From the NCBI GenBank assembly GCA_002914805.1, contig JXTB01000014.1, forward strand, positions 555,924-619,923: DNA of 64,000 bases, given 5' to 3'. The translations under genes and the position numbers were made by a program. Below, piece after piece: positions 47,812 to 60,120 of this stretch (positions within the stretch are counted from its first letter, which is position 1; each line of letters opens with the position of its first letter). The stretch comes from Parasponia andersonii. Taxonomy: Eukaryota > Streptophyta > Magnoliopsida > Rosales > Cannabaceae. Under the pieces are notes generated by a model. That model did not search any database. It was not told the DNA's origin and was given only the letters and a program-made list of their open reading frames with translations.

Positions 47812-48281
47812 ATATTGGATATCTTTCTAATTTGACAGCACATTCTATTAATTTCAGAATTTTCATATTCATATTCGGTACTGGAGATAATCATTTCTGA
47901 TCATCGCTTTGGTTTTCTTGGCAAAAGCATATTTGGGGTCGCAACTTCATTTCATTTTGATTAAGACAATGAAGGTTGCGTGGAATTAAGATAAAAATAG
48001 ATTCTGTACCACGAACACTGAACCACTAGACGGGAGCTTATGAAATAAAACACTTTTACGACGACACACCAATACTTGCGCAAAAATCAACTGCCCCAGA
48101 GCATGCCTTCAAAACAACCAAGGCTTGTACATTTGTCCTTAAAAAACCCAGTTTTCCATACATTGACCGTCTCAGCACAGTAGTCAATCAAAACACCAAC
48201 TCTTACTTTACATCACACGCTTTGCAAATAGTTTTTCTTTTCATCTTTAGAATCGTGTTTAATCTCAGTTTTTCTGTACAT
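47812..48281. other. Convergent 3' intergenic region
   Basis: The space between the 3' ends of TIM8 (+) and the acyltransferase (-), probably both 3' UTRs. No other gene was seen. Confidence 0.5.
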
Positions 48282-51200
48282 CTAAGAATGAAGCTGAGAT
48301 TGTCCAGTCTCTGTTCCACTCCTTCCATCTGTGACACGCCTCGAGTCCCCAACTCCAGCAGCAGCCAAAGCAAGAATCTCAGGTGATATGTTCAAGCTTC
48401 CACTTCTCCTTCCCCAACTAGAACGCCTTGAATATAAAACATCTCTTCTCTCTGTACTCTCTGTTGGAAGGTTTCTACTCAAATCAGGGGACACATCAGC
48501 ATCATTCGGTCCTTGATCCTTGTCTGGGCCATCATCATTGCTGACATGTTCTTCTTCATAGTCACCATCATGACCTGCACCCTCCTCCCAAACTGGCTTT
48601 CTCCCCATCTCTATGTCGCTAATGGCTTTCCCCATTATGGGACTAACAAAGCCACCACCAACTATACGAGGGAGAATGGAAGGGTCTTTGGGAATCTTTT
48701 TCCTGAAATTGTTTTTGGATGAAGGAATGCTGCTGCAGAATGTCTCTAGGAAGTTTTCAATGATCCCTTTGTCAAATGGGTTAACTCGCCGTTCATATCG
48801 ATATCTAAAGTTCTCGTAAGTTGACTGCAAAACCACATTAAAAACCAGAACAATAAGGTTTAAAGCTGAAGAAAAGAACAAGTGGAAATATTGAGATGCT
48901 ATGAATTGGACAAGTGCGGGTTACCTGGTTTGTACTAATGAGATACAAATGGAAGAAGGTAAGGCCACCCACAAACCAGAATGCGATGAAAGAGTAAACT
49001 ATTAGTGCAATGGACGCAGGAGTCTTGATCATCGCTTTCCAGATATTTATCTCCTCACTGTTCATGATCCTCTTGATGTAGAGCCAGCAAAATCCATGTA
49101 CATATAAACAAAGAAGAGTAGCACAGAGGATGAACATGAAGAAGAAACGGTAATTCCGCTGCACCAAGATCAAAAGAAAATTTTCATTTCAGATACACCA
49201 TCATATACGTTTGCATACCAAATTTATTGAGTGCTGATTGGTACCCCATGCAAGAATATGTGAAAGTTTTCATTTCAGATAGACCATAATAGGCATCAGG
49301 TTTAAAGACAAAGAAAGATAAATGTAGAAGGCAAGAAAATTCAGGTTGCCACAGAACAACTTCTCCAAATAGATATAGATAGCATAAAAGTACTTATTGT
49401 GATCATCACCAGCCCAATACACTTACCAACCACAATTTTCACTTCAGATACACCATCAAATGCATTTGGATACCAAATTTAGCTATTTTTTATTGTGCAA
49501 CAAAATTGAAGTTTGCATGAATTTTTTAATCTTGTCATGATAAAGATCAACCATAAACCAAATATATACTCGTAAGATAGACTAGGTCTAAAGGGCAATG
49601 ACGATAAAAATAGAAGGTGAGGAGGATATTTAGGTTCCACAGAACAATCTTCATTTTCTTCTCAAAAGCCCCTAATTTGGATTTATAGACAGCATAATAT
49701 CATTTGAGATAGTTTTCATTACCAGTCCAATACACTGACCAACCCAGGGGCAGTGATGGTCAAATTTCTCCACACAGTTATTGCATATTGAGCAGTGAGA
49801 ACAGCGAGGAGGCCTATAAAGCATGCAGGTGTCACAGTACTTGATCTTCACATTTATGCCATTGACAATGACATCCTTAATGCGCGGCAACCGCAACTGC
49901 GGAGTTTGGCCAGCTCCGGACTCTGTGCTCCCCTCAAAGTCTTCCGGCTCTGGAGGGTGAGCATTGCGAGGTACTATACCAGGATCTCTTCCAGAGGTTA
50001 ATACAAGAAGCATCAAATCCTGAAGAACAAGCACTTATCAGATATTAGAGAACAGAATCACTTTAACGTAGGATAACACAAGATTCTTTATCAGATATTA
50101 GAGAACAGAATCACTTTAACGTAGGATAACACAAGATTCTAAGGCATTCAGATATGAGTAGGGCGATATTTTCTAAAGTAGCAAGTTGCCAGGAGTTTTC
50201 AGGTGCTTTTACTCGGGCCATAAAAATATCATACCAAATTCTATTGCCACAAATCCCATAATGATTTTGTCGTCAGTATACTTAGAAGAAAAATGGTTTT
50301 GAAAAGGAAAATAAAAGTATGAAAGTGTAAAAGTGTAAAAGAATCTAGAGAGAAAAGAAAAGAAAAGAAGCTTACAACTACTGCCAATGCAATAACAGCA
50401 ACCATTATGGATATTCCCCAGTGATTTGGAAAATCATCAAACAGTTTTCTGGCCACAAATACACAGAAAACTGCGACCGGGGCGGAAATGAGAAACAAAG
50501 TTAAAGCAATAGATCTCGCATCCGGTCCAAATATAAGCCTTCCACCACAAAGAAATATCTGCCAAATTGAACAAGGAATAATTTCTTCAAGAACTATATA
50601 AAACTACGGACAAAAATATGCATTTGTTTCAGAGTCAGCATAACGTAATGGAAATAACTCGAATTGAACGGCAAGTGTTGGAATCTGGGACCAATAATTC
50701 AAGCTAAATTGTACCATACAATCATTAGAAAGCCAGAGAGGCCCCAATCCTAGTTTGCAAACCAAATTGTACAAGGCAAAGTGGTGAACTAACAAAGAAG
50801 CTGAAATAACCATTAACTCAAAAGAGTCTCAAACCAAATCAATTACTTCTGCATCAAATATGTTATAAATTACACAACCAGATCATTACTTCTGCACCGA
50901 ATATGTTATCCATTACACAACTACTAGTCTTAACCCCCTTTCTACCAACAAACGTCCAATCCTTACAAGCTTGCACAGAAACCCAATTCCCAGAAACCAA
51001 AATCACAAAGACCCTTTTGAAATTTAAGCAAACAGAGCTAAAGATCCACATAATTTCAGACAATCAACAAAGATAAACATCAGATTTCCAAAACCCAGAT
51101 AAGAAATAATAAGCCCCAAACGTTTGACCCCTCAACAAAGACAAAAGAACTCAATTTAGAAACAAACCAAGCTAAGAGGAAAAAAAAATTGAACTGGGAC

Positions 51201-51315
51201 TTACATTGCTGCCTTTCCAAGCCTTGTAAGTTCTGAGTAGCACCGTTCCCTCGGAGGCTCCGGCAGCCGAGTCCGGAGCCCCGGGAGGCTGCTGCTGGCG
51301 TGGCGCCGCATTCAT
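48282..51315 (-). CDS. DHHC-type protein S-acyltransferase, five exons
   Basis: Minus-strand exons 51315-51205, 50558-50376, 50019-49723, 49158-48925 and 48824-48282 are all GT-AG and in phase. They give about 455 residues. The protein attaches palmitate to cysteines of membrane proteins. A short N-terminus with YKAWKGSN leads to two membrane segments (about 53-74 and 84-104). The Cys-rich domain follows, with Cys/His pairs and the catalytic DHHC at 185-188 (context FDHHCPWVG). Two more membrane segments lie at about 202-222 and 245-270, followed by an [10 protein letters not shown] block (TTxE-like) and NPFDKG. The C-terminal ~150 residues are Ser/Asp/Arg-rich and cytosolic. It resembles the Arabidopsis PAT05-PAT09 group. 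The residue before exon 2 and the CT-rich leader support the ATG at 51315. Confidence 0.95.
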
Positions 51316-51334
51316 CCTCTCTCACCCTTTCTTT

Positions 51335-51366
51335 CTCTCTCTCTCTCTCTCTCTCTCTCCCTCTCT
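51335..51366 (-). repeat. (CT)n microsatellite in the acyltransferase leader
   Basis: A CT run (GA on the coding strand) about 20 bp upstream of the start codon, so probably in the 5' UTR. Such leader GA/CT runs are common in plant genes. Confidence 0.85.
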
Positions 51367-52386
51367 AAGAAAAGAAGAATAAAGTAAAAAGTCAAAGAGA
51401 GGTAGCTCTATAAAAAGAGATAGGTGGGTTTGTAGTTTGACTTTCTATACATCTTTATTACATAAGTGTAGTATATATGCTGTGTTATAATTCTCATAAT
51501 CCGCCTCCATTGTAGATTGCAACAGTTTAACGAGTAGTTTCTTCACACGGTGTCAGATTACGGCAACTACCAATGACGTGGCATACGCTCATTGGTTTAG
51601 AACATGTCAACCGCCACCAGTATAATGTATTATATAATTTAATTCGAGACTCCAAGATATATAGGGTGCGTACTTATTTTTTATTTTTTTAAAATGTGAT
51701 GTTAGAGTTAGAGAATTAGACCCTTTGAAAGATTTAAAGATTTAATAAATCTTTCAATAGATATTAATTTTTATCCGACATGGTCAGTCAGATTCAGAAA
51801 TGACATAGTCTTTTCTTTTTTATTATTATTATTTTGTTGATAATAAGAAATGACATAGTCTTATTCAGATATTTATATTCCTTAAACATGGGCATCTTAC
51901 ATTTCTGCTACGAAGAATGTTAACTGACGTGTCTGCATCTTACTGGACGTATCTATATGTGAAAGGGTTAAGAATATTACTTTTTGTCCATTATTGTCCC
52001 CTATTGTGATTCACTGAGATTCGACAATGGTACTATGGTTGGACCTGCAATAAAATTGAGCATCTTTAGCCCAATTAGCCATAAGCTAGTTTGGGCATCT
52101 GAAAAAGCTAGCCCGAAGAGCAAAGGAGAAATGGACCTAAAATAGGACTCTTTTAGGACTTTAAGAGGGAGAGGAGTGCTATCTCCGTAATATTACTAGT
52201 CATAGTCATAGTTAAGAGAATTAGTAATTTAATTATAACTATTATGAACTTTCAAGGGTTGTAATTGCTTGAAAAGTTATCATAAAATGACTTGTGTTTC
52301 TTGAAATATTACTTAAATTTCCGTTTTGTATGTTTCTAATATAAGTATTTCGTTAGATTTTTAATACTTTTTATTTATCCCACCTA
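51367..52386. other. Promoter side of the acyltransferase gene, otherwise empty
   Basis: AT-rich with no second gene or repeat ends recognised. Confidence 0.4.
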
Positions 52387-53142
52387 AAGAAGTCAAATAG
52401 GTTGAGTCACTCGTTTAGGACCGCCCATTTAGCACGAGAGTATAGTATGAAAAAATCCGTACCGAGTACGGCACAGCACGAGATGACTTTGGGTCGTGCC
52501 AATCATGGTATGAGATATTGAATCGTGCCTAGCTTTAGTTTTTGAGCACTATGAGCCGACACGACACGACATAACACGACCTTAGGTACAACCATAACAC
52601 AAGTACAGTACGACTCAAAAAATACGACTCTAAATATTTTTAAAAATATTTATTTTTATTTGTTATGTTATTTATATATGAAATTTTTTTTTTCGTTTTT
52701 GCTTATTAATAAACTCATTTTTTTTATTTTTTCTTTTGAAAACAATTTTGCATGAATGATTTTTAATTGAATATTTTCTTTTCAAATAACTATGAGTGTA
52801 TTACATATTTTTTTTTCAAAATATAATTAATTAATTATATATTTTTAAAAAATTCTAAAATATTGAATGTCACAATAATTTAATAGGTCGACCGAAAATA
52901 AGTATAAAAAATATATAGCACGTTTGGCACACTATGTTCGGCACGATAAGAGTCTAGCACGAGCGCGGCATGAGTTGTACCTGTGCATGTGCCTGTGAGC
53001 CGTGCTGAGCCTAGAATTTTGAAACTTAGGTCAATATGAGTAGGACACGATGTTTTATTAGACTGTACTGAGCACGACACAAAACACGAGCAGACTTACT
53101 TTTTATGGGTCGAGCTAGTATGATACGATCCATTTGACTTCT
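52387..53142. mobile_element. GC-word-rich non-autonomous element ('CACGACACGAC' family)
   Basis: The ends AGAAGTCAAATAGG (left) and AGAAGTCAAATGG (right, reverse complement) are inverted. Inside, GGCACGA/TCGTGCC-type words are common near both ends (52430-52620 and 52920-53120), with an AT-rich centre. No transposase frame is present. I could not find a convincing TSD, so the exact ends are uncertain. Confidence 0.5.
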
Positions 53143-54611
53143 CTCACCCCAATAAGTTAGCTTGGAAAAATTCAAAACGAAATTCCACACCCTATTAATC
53201 ACAAAAATAGCTTGTAATGAAATTAGTGTTTGGTATCTATCTTTATTTAAAAATCTCTCTATACACATCTTTCTAATTATAAGAATAACAAATAATAACA
53301 GTAATGAAAAAGAAAAAAAAAACCTTCAAAATAATTTAGTTTCTTTCAACTTCATAATCCTTTATTTTCTTAATTGACTTTTCAAATTATTCATTTTTCA
53401 AAATTTTCTACTTTCTCTTGGCTTGCATTCTGATTCTGATTTACGATAGTCTAAAATTGAACTTTTTGTAGATATCTTATAGTGGACTAGGCATGAAATA
53501 TCACTACAACAAGCAATAGATCATTGGCAAGGCTTTATTCCATATTTATTTCCTTCTTTTTTCTCCAGAAAAAAAAAATAAAATGCAAATGAAGATTTAT
53601 TCAAAATATCCTTTTTAATAGGAAATTACGTGAATGATTGCTGTTAAGTATTTCGTGAATATTTTTATGAAAACATAATAGAGAATTTTTCAAGGATATA
53701 GTATTTGGCAATATACATATATTGAGAAAGAATTGGCCATGACAAATCCTTTGTAAAACAATAATATGTCTTTGTAACTTCTCTATTTCATTATTCTTTG
53801 GGATAGAGAGGAACCTATCGTTAGAGCTTTAAAAGTTCAATCAACAACCCACTGCGAATAGTACACTTCTCCCTAAATATTTTATAAAATTTTTTAAAAT
53901 TTTATTTTAAAAAAATAACTAAAGGACACTAGATTATTGGGGCATTCAATAAAATATTTTAGGATATGAATTCTATATGGGTTTAAAATGGGTTAAAAGC
54001 ATCAAATAAGAAAGAAAGAAAGAAGAGAGAAAAGGTTATTTTGGTCAAAGAAAATAATAAAGAAAAATAGGTGAGAAAAGAAAAGATATAATTAAGTGAA
54101 AGGATAATTTATGAATGATTTGGTGTACACTAAGTAGAAAGTAAGTTTTAACTGGGTATATGGTTTTAAAAATACCGTGAGAAGAGCAAACGGAGAGATA
54201 ACAATAGAGCAAGTCATGATAGAATTCTCCTTAAAGAACAATGAAATCCAAAGTTACCCTATACAAAAATACTAAATTTTATCGTATTTTTAACCATTTT
54301 TTTTTAAGAAAAGTATGTTTTGTTTAATTAGATTTTAAATGCATTTTTTTAGTAAAAAGTAGAATTTGGGGCCTATGTTAAATAGACACGTCTTGGCCCA
54401 TACATCTGCAAGTATATCAAGTGTAAAATCCAATTTATCTACCATAAAAACAAATATACTTTGTATACAAACTAAAGTTGGTATATCAATGAATATACAA
54501 AGTGAAGAAACAATATATTGGACCACTTAGATATAAGAAAGGGGAATTTACAACAACAGAGTCTAAAAAAGGGATATCTATTTTAATTTCTCAGCTTTTA
54601 TTGCATTAATA
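53143..54611. other. Intergenic, no gene seen
   Basis: AT-rich sequence. The only item noted is a lone CACTACAACAAG word at 53503, which has no matching opposite end. Confidence 0.35.
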
Positions 54612-55146
54612 GCACAAATGGCCCCTAAATTACCTCACTAGTTGCAATTTGGTCCTGGAAGTTCTAATTTTGGCAAGTGAGTCATTGATTTTCGAATTCA
54701 TGTAATTTAATCCTTGAATTATCTAAATTGTAACATATTTTTCAAATTTCTGATAGAAAACACATGTGAAGAGCATGTAGTAATATTTGAAAGTGGTATT
54801 TGAGAGAAAATAAACTAAAAGAAATAATTTGGAAAGAAAGAAAAGGTATTGTTTACATTTTTTTTAGGATTTTTTGAGTTCTAAATTTGTAGGTTTTTTA
54901 TTTTATTTTATTTTTAATAGTTCATTTTCAACTTTAGAATTCCCAAATTACCTTTCAAATATATTTTTATATACTACCACATGCTCCTTACTATTATTTT
55001 CCAGAAGAAATATAACAATATGTTAGAATTTGGATAATTCAATAATCAAATTGTATCGAATCGCAAAGTTTAAAGGTCTAATTAAAAAAATTAAAACTTT
55101 ATGACCCGAGTTATCTCAAGTTAGATAGTTTAGGAATATTTGTCCC
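54612..55146. mobile_element. MITE with long (~150 bp) imperfect inverted repeats
   Basis: The left arm starts ACAAATGGCCCCTAAATTA. The right arm, on the other strand, starts ACAAATATTCCTAAACTAT. Both arms continue with matching TCTAA/TTGAATTATC/AACATAT words for well over 100 bp, then share GAGCATGTRGTA-type inner sequence. The middle is AT-rich and non-coding. Long inverted ends suggest a Mutator-type MITE. The TSD was not resolved. Confidence 0.6.
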
Positions 55147-56685
55147 ATAAACCTTTTGTCTTTATTATTTATATTTGCTCTTCTTAAGAGAAATATTGGG
55201 TTTCTTCTTAAAGAGTGCTTCTCTCTCTCTCTCTCTCCAATTTTTTCAAAAAGAAGTTATAAATCTATCACCTAATTAACCTTATACATTTATTTTCTAT
55301 TTACATCATAAAAGAATTCGTTAAAATATTTGTTATTTTTTTGTGCATTTTTTATATTCTAAAAGAATCCATCTTCATCATTTTGGAAGCCAATTAGAGA
55401 GAGTGGCCAGCTTCCGTGTTCTGAAAAAAAAAATCATCACCAGAAACGAATTAAAACAAAAAATTTTGAGAAAAAAACAAATAGCAGTTGGCATATCTTT
55501 TTTTAATATAAGCTATAGAATGATTATTTTTTTTTTTATGTTAAGATGAAAAATAAGATGAATAAGATCCTTATACAACAAAAAAAAAAATTGACATATT
55601 AAAAAAAAAAGAATGGCTTGTAGATTTTGACGTGAATTATAGTCTAAAATCACTCCCCATCAATCAAATTAATTTCATGTAGTCAATGTAATCCAAATTG
55701 CTTTAATTCATCAATAATTTTACTAATTAATTTTCTCAAAATCAGATTAATGTTCACGTGAACCCAAATGAAAAAACACTCAAATTCTATGCCAGATTTG
55801 AGAACGTAAGAGTTATGTTTATGCTTTTGCTCTTTTAAATAATTTTGTATCTAGATACATTTCTAACTAAAATAGAATTTAAAATATAAATGTATATATT
55901 TAATTAGGTGAATGAATTTAGAACTTCTCTTTCTCAAATTTAGCTAGTTTGGAATGAAAACATTTGATATGTGTTAAAAATCTAAAGAGATAATTTATAA
56001 AACTGTAATCTAAATCTTTAATTTGACATTTTAAAAAACACGGAGGTTCCTTCAAAATATTAACTAGTACAATTATACAAAATCATTTTTATAATAATTC
56101 CCCTAATTGTTATTATGATTACTAATTGTTAACTCATAATAACCACTACTGTAAATCATACAATAATTTTTATCCAATTATTCATAATAGCTGCATTAAG
56201 AATTAGGGTATTTGATTAAAAAAAAAAAATTCGCCTCATTTTATGTTTGTTCCCCCGGACTAAATAGAATGTCACAATATGTACCTTTCAATTATTAAAG
56301 GCTTATTTAGTAACCACTTATTTAAATAAATTTTTATTTTTTTAATTTTTTAATCAAAAAAAGTGGAAATACTTTTCAAAAGAATATTTGATAAAACTAC
56401 TTTTGCTTTTTAATTTGAAAACAAAGCTTTTAAAATTTTGAAAACAAAAATTCTTACATTCAAATTTGTTTTTAAATAGTTTTTAGAAAGGCTAGTATCA
56501 AAATTCAAATATATCTAGACTCACATAACCATTTCTCTTAACATTTTCTCTCTTATCACTATCTTTTTAGCCTCCTATAAAAGTAATATTTTTCTAATTA
56601 TTTTTAAAAGTATTTTTCGAAATAAAAATTTTAAAGTGGTATTTATCAAAATATAATTGTAAAATTTGGTATTTTTAAAACACTT
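55147..56685. other. Intergenic AT-rich region with MITE-like fragments
   Basis: A short CT run lies at about 55220-55237. Words such as TAGTAACCACTTATTT near 56310 resemble the outer part of the duplicated repeat that follows. No gene was seen. Confidence 0.35.
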
Positions 56686-57043
56686 CCGAAAATATTTACA
56701 AAAGATCACATTTTAAAGTTATATTTTGAAAAATACCACTTATGAAATTTATTTAGATAAATACTATTTTATTTTTCTCCTTTTTATTTCACTTTCTAAA
56801 GTAAAAAGTACTTGCCACCAAACATGCTTTTATTTTTTTATTTTAGAAAACAAGAAGTAAACACATTGTTAATAAACATATTTTTGTTTATGAAACGCAA
56901 AAAATAAAATAAAATAAGTACTTTTATTTTTGGGATTAAAATAATAAAAACAAAAGTAAATCAAACAATACTAAAATTTTTAATTTTTTTAAAGTAGGGT
57001 TTAACAAATAATCTCTAATTATTACCAAAAAAAAAATAGTTTA

Positions 57044-57112
57044 CGCACTATGAGAATTGAACTCTCAATCTAATACTCAATTCCTACCCTAATCCTCCCA
57101 CTAAGTTAGTTC
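57044..57112 (-). repeat. tRNA-derived (SINE-like) block in unit 1
   Basis: On the minus strand this reads as a decayed tRNA: an A-box-like AACTTAGTGGGAGG and a B-box-like GAGAGTTCAATTCTC. It does not fold as a complete cloverleaf, so it is a SINE head or tRNA pseudogene rather than a working gene. Confidence 0.5.
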
Positions 57113-57502
57113 TAGTAGATTATTAAAAAGATTCCCAAAAATATTTAGAAAATATCACATTTTAAAGTTTTATTTTGGAAAATACCACTTCTGAAATTTA
57201 TTTAGATAAATACTCATTTATTTTTCTCCTTTTTGATTTTCAATTTCGAAAGTAAAAAGTACTTGTTACCAAACAAGCTTTTATTTTTTTTATTTTAAAA
57301 AACAAAAAGTAAAGACATTGTTAATAAACACATTTTTGTTTTTGAAACACAAAAAACAAAATAAAAAAAAAAGCACTTTTATTTTTGGGTTTAAAATAAT
57401 AAAAAACAAAAGTGTTATCAAACAATACCTAAAATTTTTAATTTTTCAAAATTAAGGTTTAACTAATAATTTCTAATCATTACAAAAAATAAAAATAATT
57501 CA

Positions 57503-57572
57503 CACAAAATGAGAATTGAACTCCCAACTTAATACTCAATTCTTATCCTAACTCTCCCACTGAGCTAGTCCC
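57503..57572 (-). repeat. tRNA-derived (SINE-like) block in unit 2
   Basis: Better preserved than the unit 1 copy. Minus strand GGGACTAGCTCAGTGGGAG (A box) and GGGAGTTCAATTCTC (B box) lie at tRNA-like spacing. The acceptor stem and the anticodon stem are poor. It is probably the internal pol III promoter of an old SINE. Confidence 0.55.
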
Positions 57573-57945
57573 AATAGGCTATTAAAGCATCTAACTTAAT
57601 TTGTCTCCAAATTAGTAGACTATTAAAATTTTAAGAGCCATTATTTTTAAAGCGTTCGTTAAAAACTCATATAAGTATTTGGTCCGACATCTCTAAAACG
57701 ACAAGTGCCATTGTTAGTCTATTTGCCTAAGTGAGTGCCAAGTGTACAGGTTCGGTAGGAAAAGTTGAAACTTTAAAAATTCGGGCCATATATAAAAAAG
57801 ATCTGAACAATTGTTTCTTTTTGATAAATAGTGATTTTGCTTTTAAATTATTCCATTTCCCATGTTAAATAATTGGGCCTAAGTTGCACTTGAGCCCGGA
57901 GGGTAGTTGACCGAGGCCTGAGTTTGCCTAGATGCAAAATTAAAG

Positions 57946-58017
57946 AGGTCCTACCGGGAGTCGAACCCAGGTCGCTGGATTCAAAGTCCAGAGTGCTAAC
58001 CACTACACCATAGAACC
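57946..58017 (-). tRNA. tRNA-Gln (anticodon UUG)
   Basis: 72 nt on the minus strand. The acceptor arms GGTTCTA and TAGGACC pair with one G-U. The anticodon arm CTGGACTTTGAATCCAG places TTG in the loop. The D-arm (GGTGTAGTGGTTAGCAC) and T-arm (GGGTTCGACTCCC) are canonical. There is no intron. A TTTT run about six bases downstream serves as the pol III terminator. Confidence 0.96.
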
Positions 58018-60087
58018 TTTGTTGTCTTTCACAACGACTTGGATTATACAATACAACAAATATTGTCTTCATACTCCTCTTTACTACCTTCGACAAATAT
58101 GTGTGTGTCTATATAAAATATGATATACACGAAGGTTTCTTATCATTGCAAGTTTCGCTTACACAGAGATTTTGAAGATGTTTTAAATTATAATATAAGG
58201 TAACCTTTATCCAAACTCAACCTGAGTTAATGTCTTGAGTTATATAACGTGTGCTCTTATTGGCAGTTACTTGCATGCAAAAAAGAAAAAAGTTTTTTGC
58301 ATTTCATATTACATGCATATATATGCTGTGCTGGCTTATTCAATATGATTATTAAATTGTTTTCTATGCTATGTCTGAGCCAATTAAGACCAGCAATACA
58401 TAGTTTTATCTCGGTTGGATTTTAGATTTGTTATGTTCATACGTACAGACAGAGACCAATAACTGTGCAGAAAATAGCTTCATTAATTATAGAGTTAAAA
58501 ATCACAATAGGATATGATCAGGTAATTCAGTTCCAAATTTGCTTATCCCTTGAATTAACATATATTAATTTGGGTTGCCCCTTTTACAGATATATGTGGT
58601 TTGTTGTAGATCTATTATTTCCTGTCAATAATATTTCTCCTCTTAGAAGTGCATTCACGGTTAAAGAATAGTTTTGTTTTGGTAATGCTAAACTTGCCAT
58701 CCAAAAAATCTATAGTAAAATTTGAACCAGACATATATAACTAGCATGCATATGGTGATTAATTAGATTGATAGCAGGGTCGAAACTCGAAATTTAGCTT
58801 GTTAATTACTAGTACGATATTATTTATGATCAAAAGGCCATTATACATACACGTAGTGGATATTGCTGCTACTAGGAAAAAAAAAAAAAACCGAGCTACC
58901 ACTTAATTCAATCATGAAATTACTTGACGTCATGACATCTATATCAATGGAGTCTATTGATAAAAGAAACAAATAAATAAAAATAAAAATAAAAAGTTAA
59001 GATAAGCTAGAGTTGCATTTCATAATAATCATTACCATAATGTCAAGTGCGGGGGTGGGACATCAGGGTAGAGTGCAATACCACAAAACCAATTCTGATA
59101 ACTTCACATCCAATAAGAGAAGAGCATGCAGATAAATATATGCCATATATTACGCCTAATTTGATTGCATTATTATCATGCTTCGCTATTCCATAACAAA
59201 TGGACCACATTCGGTCATTTAATGCTGGGCTTTCTATCCGAAATCCCAGCAATCAGAGATTCAGTGATATCATATATAATTAATAATACCTATAAAAAAA
59301 AAAAAGAAAAAGGGAAGAAAAGAAACAAACTTTTTTCTTCGATCGATGGGGTTGATATGTGAGCCTAAAACTAGTAATTAATGATATGGTCAAATGTTTT
59401 AGTTGGTATATAGCGAAAAATAGGAAGGATAGTGGGATTCTTTTTGGAGCCATGCACAAAGTATCTCTAATATATATCACAAATTTTCTTCAAGATGAAT
59501 GATGCAAATTGAACAACATTGGTATCAAAGGATAGTGATAAATGTCTATGAATCTATCTTATATATTGGGATAAAAAAGTTGTCGTAAAATGGTATATGT
59601 TATTCAATAATTACTAACCAATTCGAGTAATGTTTTTAGAGCTTGCTAGCTAGCTACCTATCATGCACTATAATTAAAGGAACTCATCTTTTAGAGATAC
59701 ATAGAATCGTATTGTCACATTAATTATCACTAATTATCAAAGTGAAACATAAGATTAACTAGAAGCGTAAGATTAGCCACCTTTTCCCAAGCAGATAATA
59801 TCAATACCCCATCCGCACTTTTATGAATGCTTTTTAATACGTCACAATATGCAATCCATCAATATTTGTCCAGGTAGTATTTTTTCCTTTATTTTTCTGC
59901 ACACTTCAGCTTATGTCATCTGCAGTAGTCGAATAAACAAATCAAAGTCATATATAAATAAACCACACTTGAAACTTAGGTGAGTCGTTGATTTGGTATT
60001 TCACATTTTTTCCCGGCCCCTCATCTTGGATAATGTATAGACTAAGGATCATGAATTAAAATGCATGCAATGAATAATTTAAACCAC

Positions 60088-60120
<33 letters not shown>

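Larger units (their letters stand above)
56686..57590. repeat. Tandemly duplicated ~450-bp repeat units
   Basis: Unit 1 (about 56686-57130) and unit 2 (about 57134-57590) run in parallel: ATATTTA, ATCACATTTTAAAGTT, AAATACCACTT, TACTTG..ACCAAACA, an AAACACATTG-type stretch, then a block resembling a tRNA on the minus strand. The units differ by many substitutions and small indels, so the duplication is old. Confidence 0.8.

Noticed and set aside
49672-50001. Plus-strand frame opposite the DHHC exon
   Set aside because: An antisense shadow of acyltransferase exon 3.
53503-53530. CACTACAACAAG word resembling a CACTA terminus
   Set aside because: No matching TTGTAGTG end, subterminal repeats or TSD were found nearby. 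A chance match or a lone fragment.
57848-58096. 82-codon open frame over the tRNA
   Set aside because: It is a shadow of the tRNA-Gln gene on the same strand.
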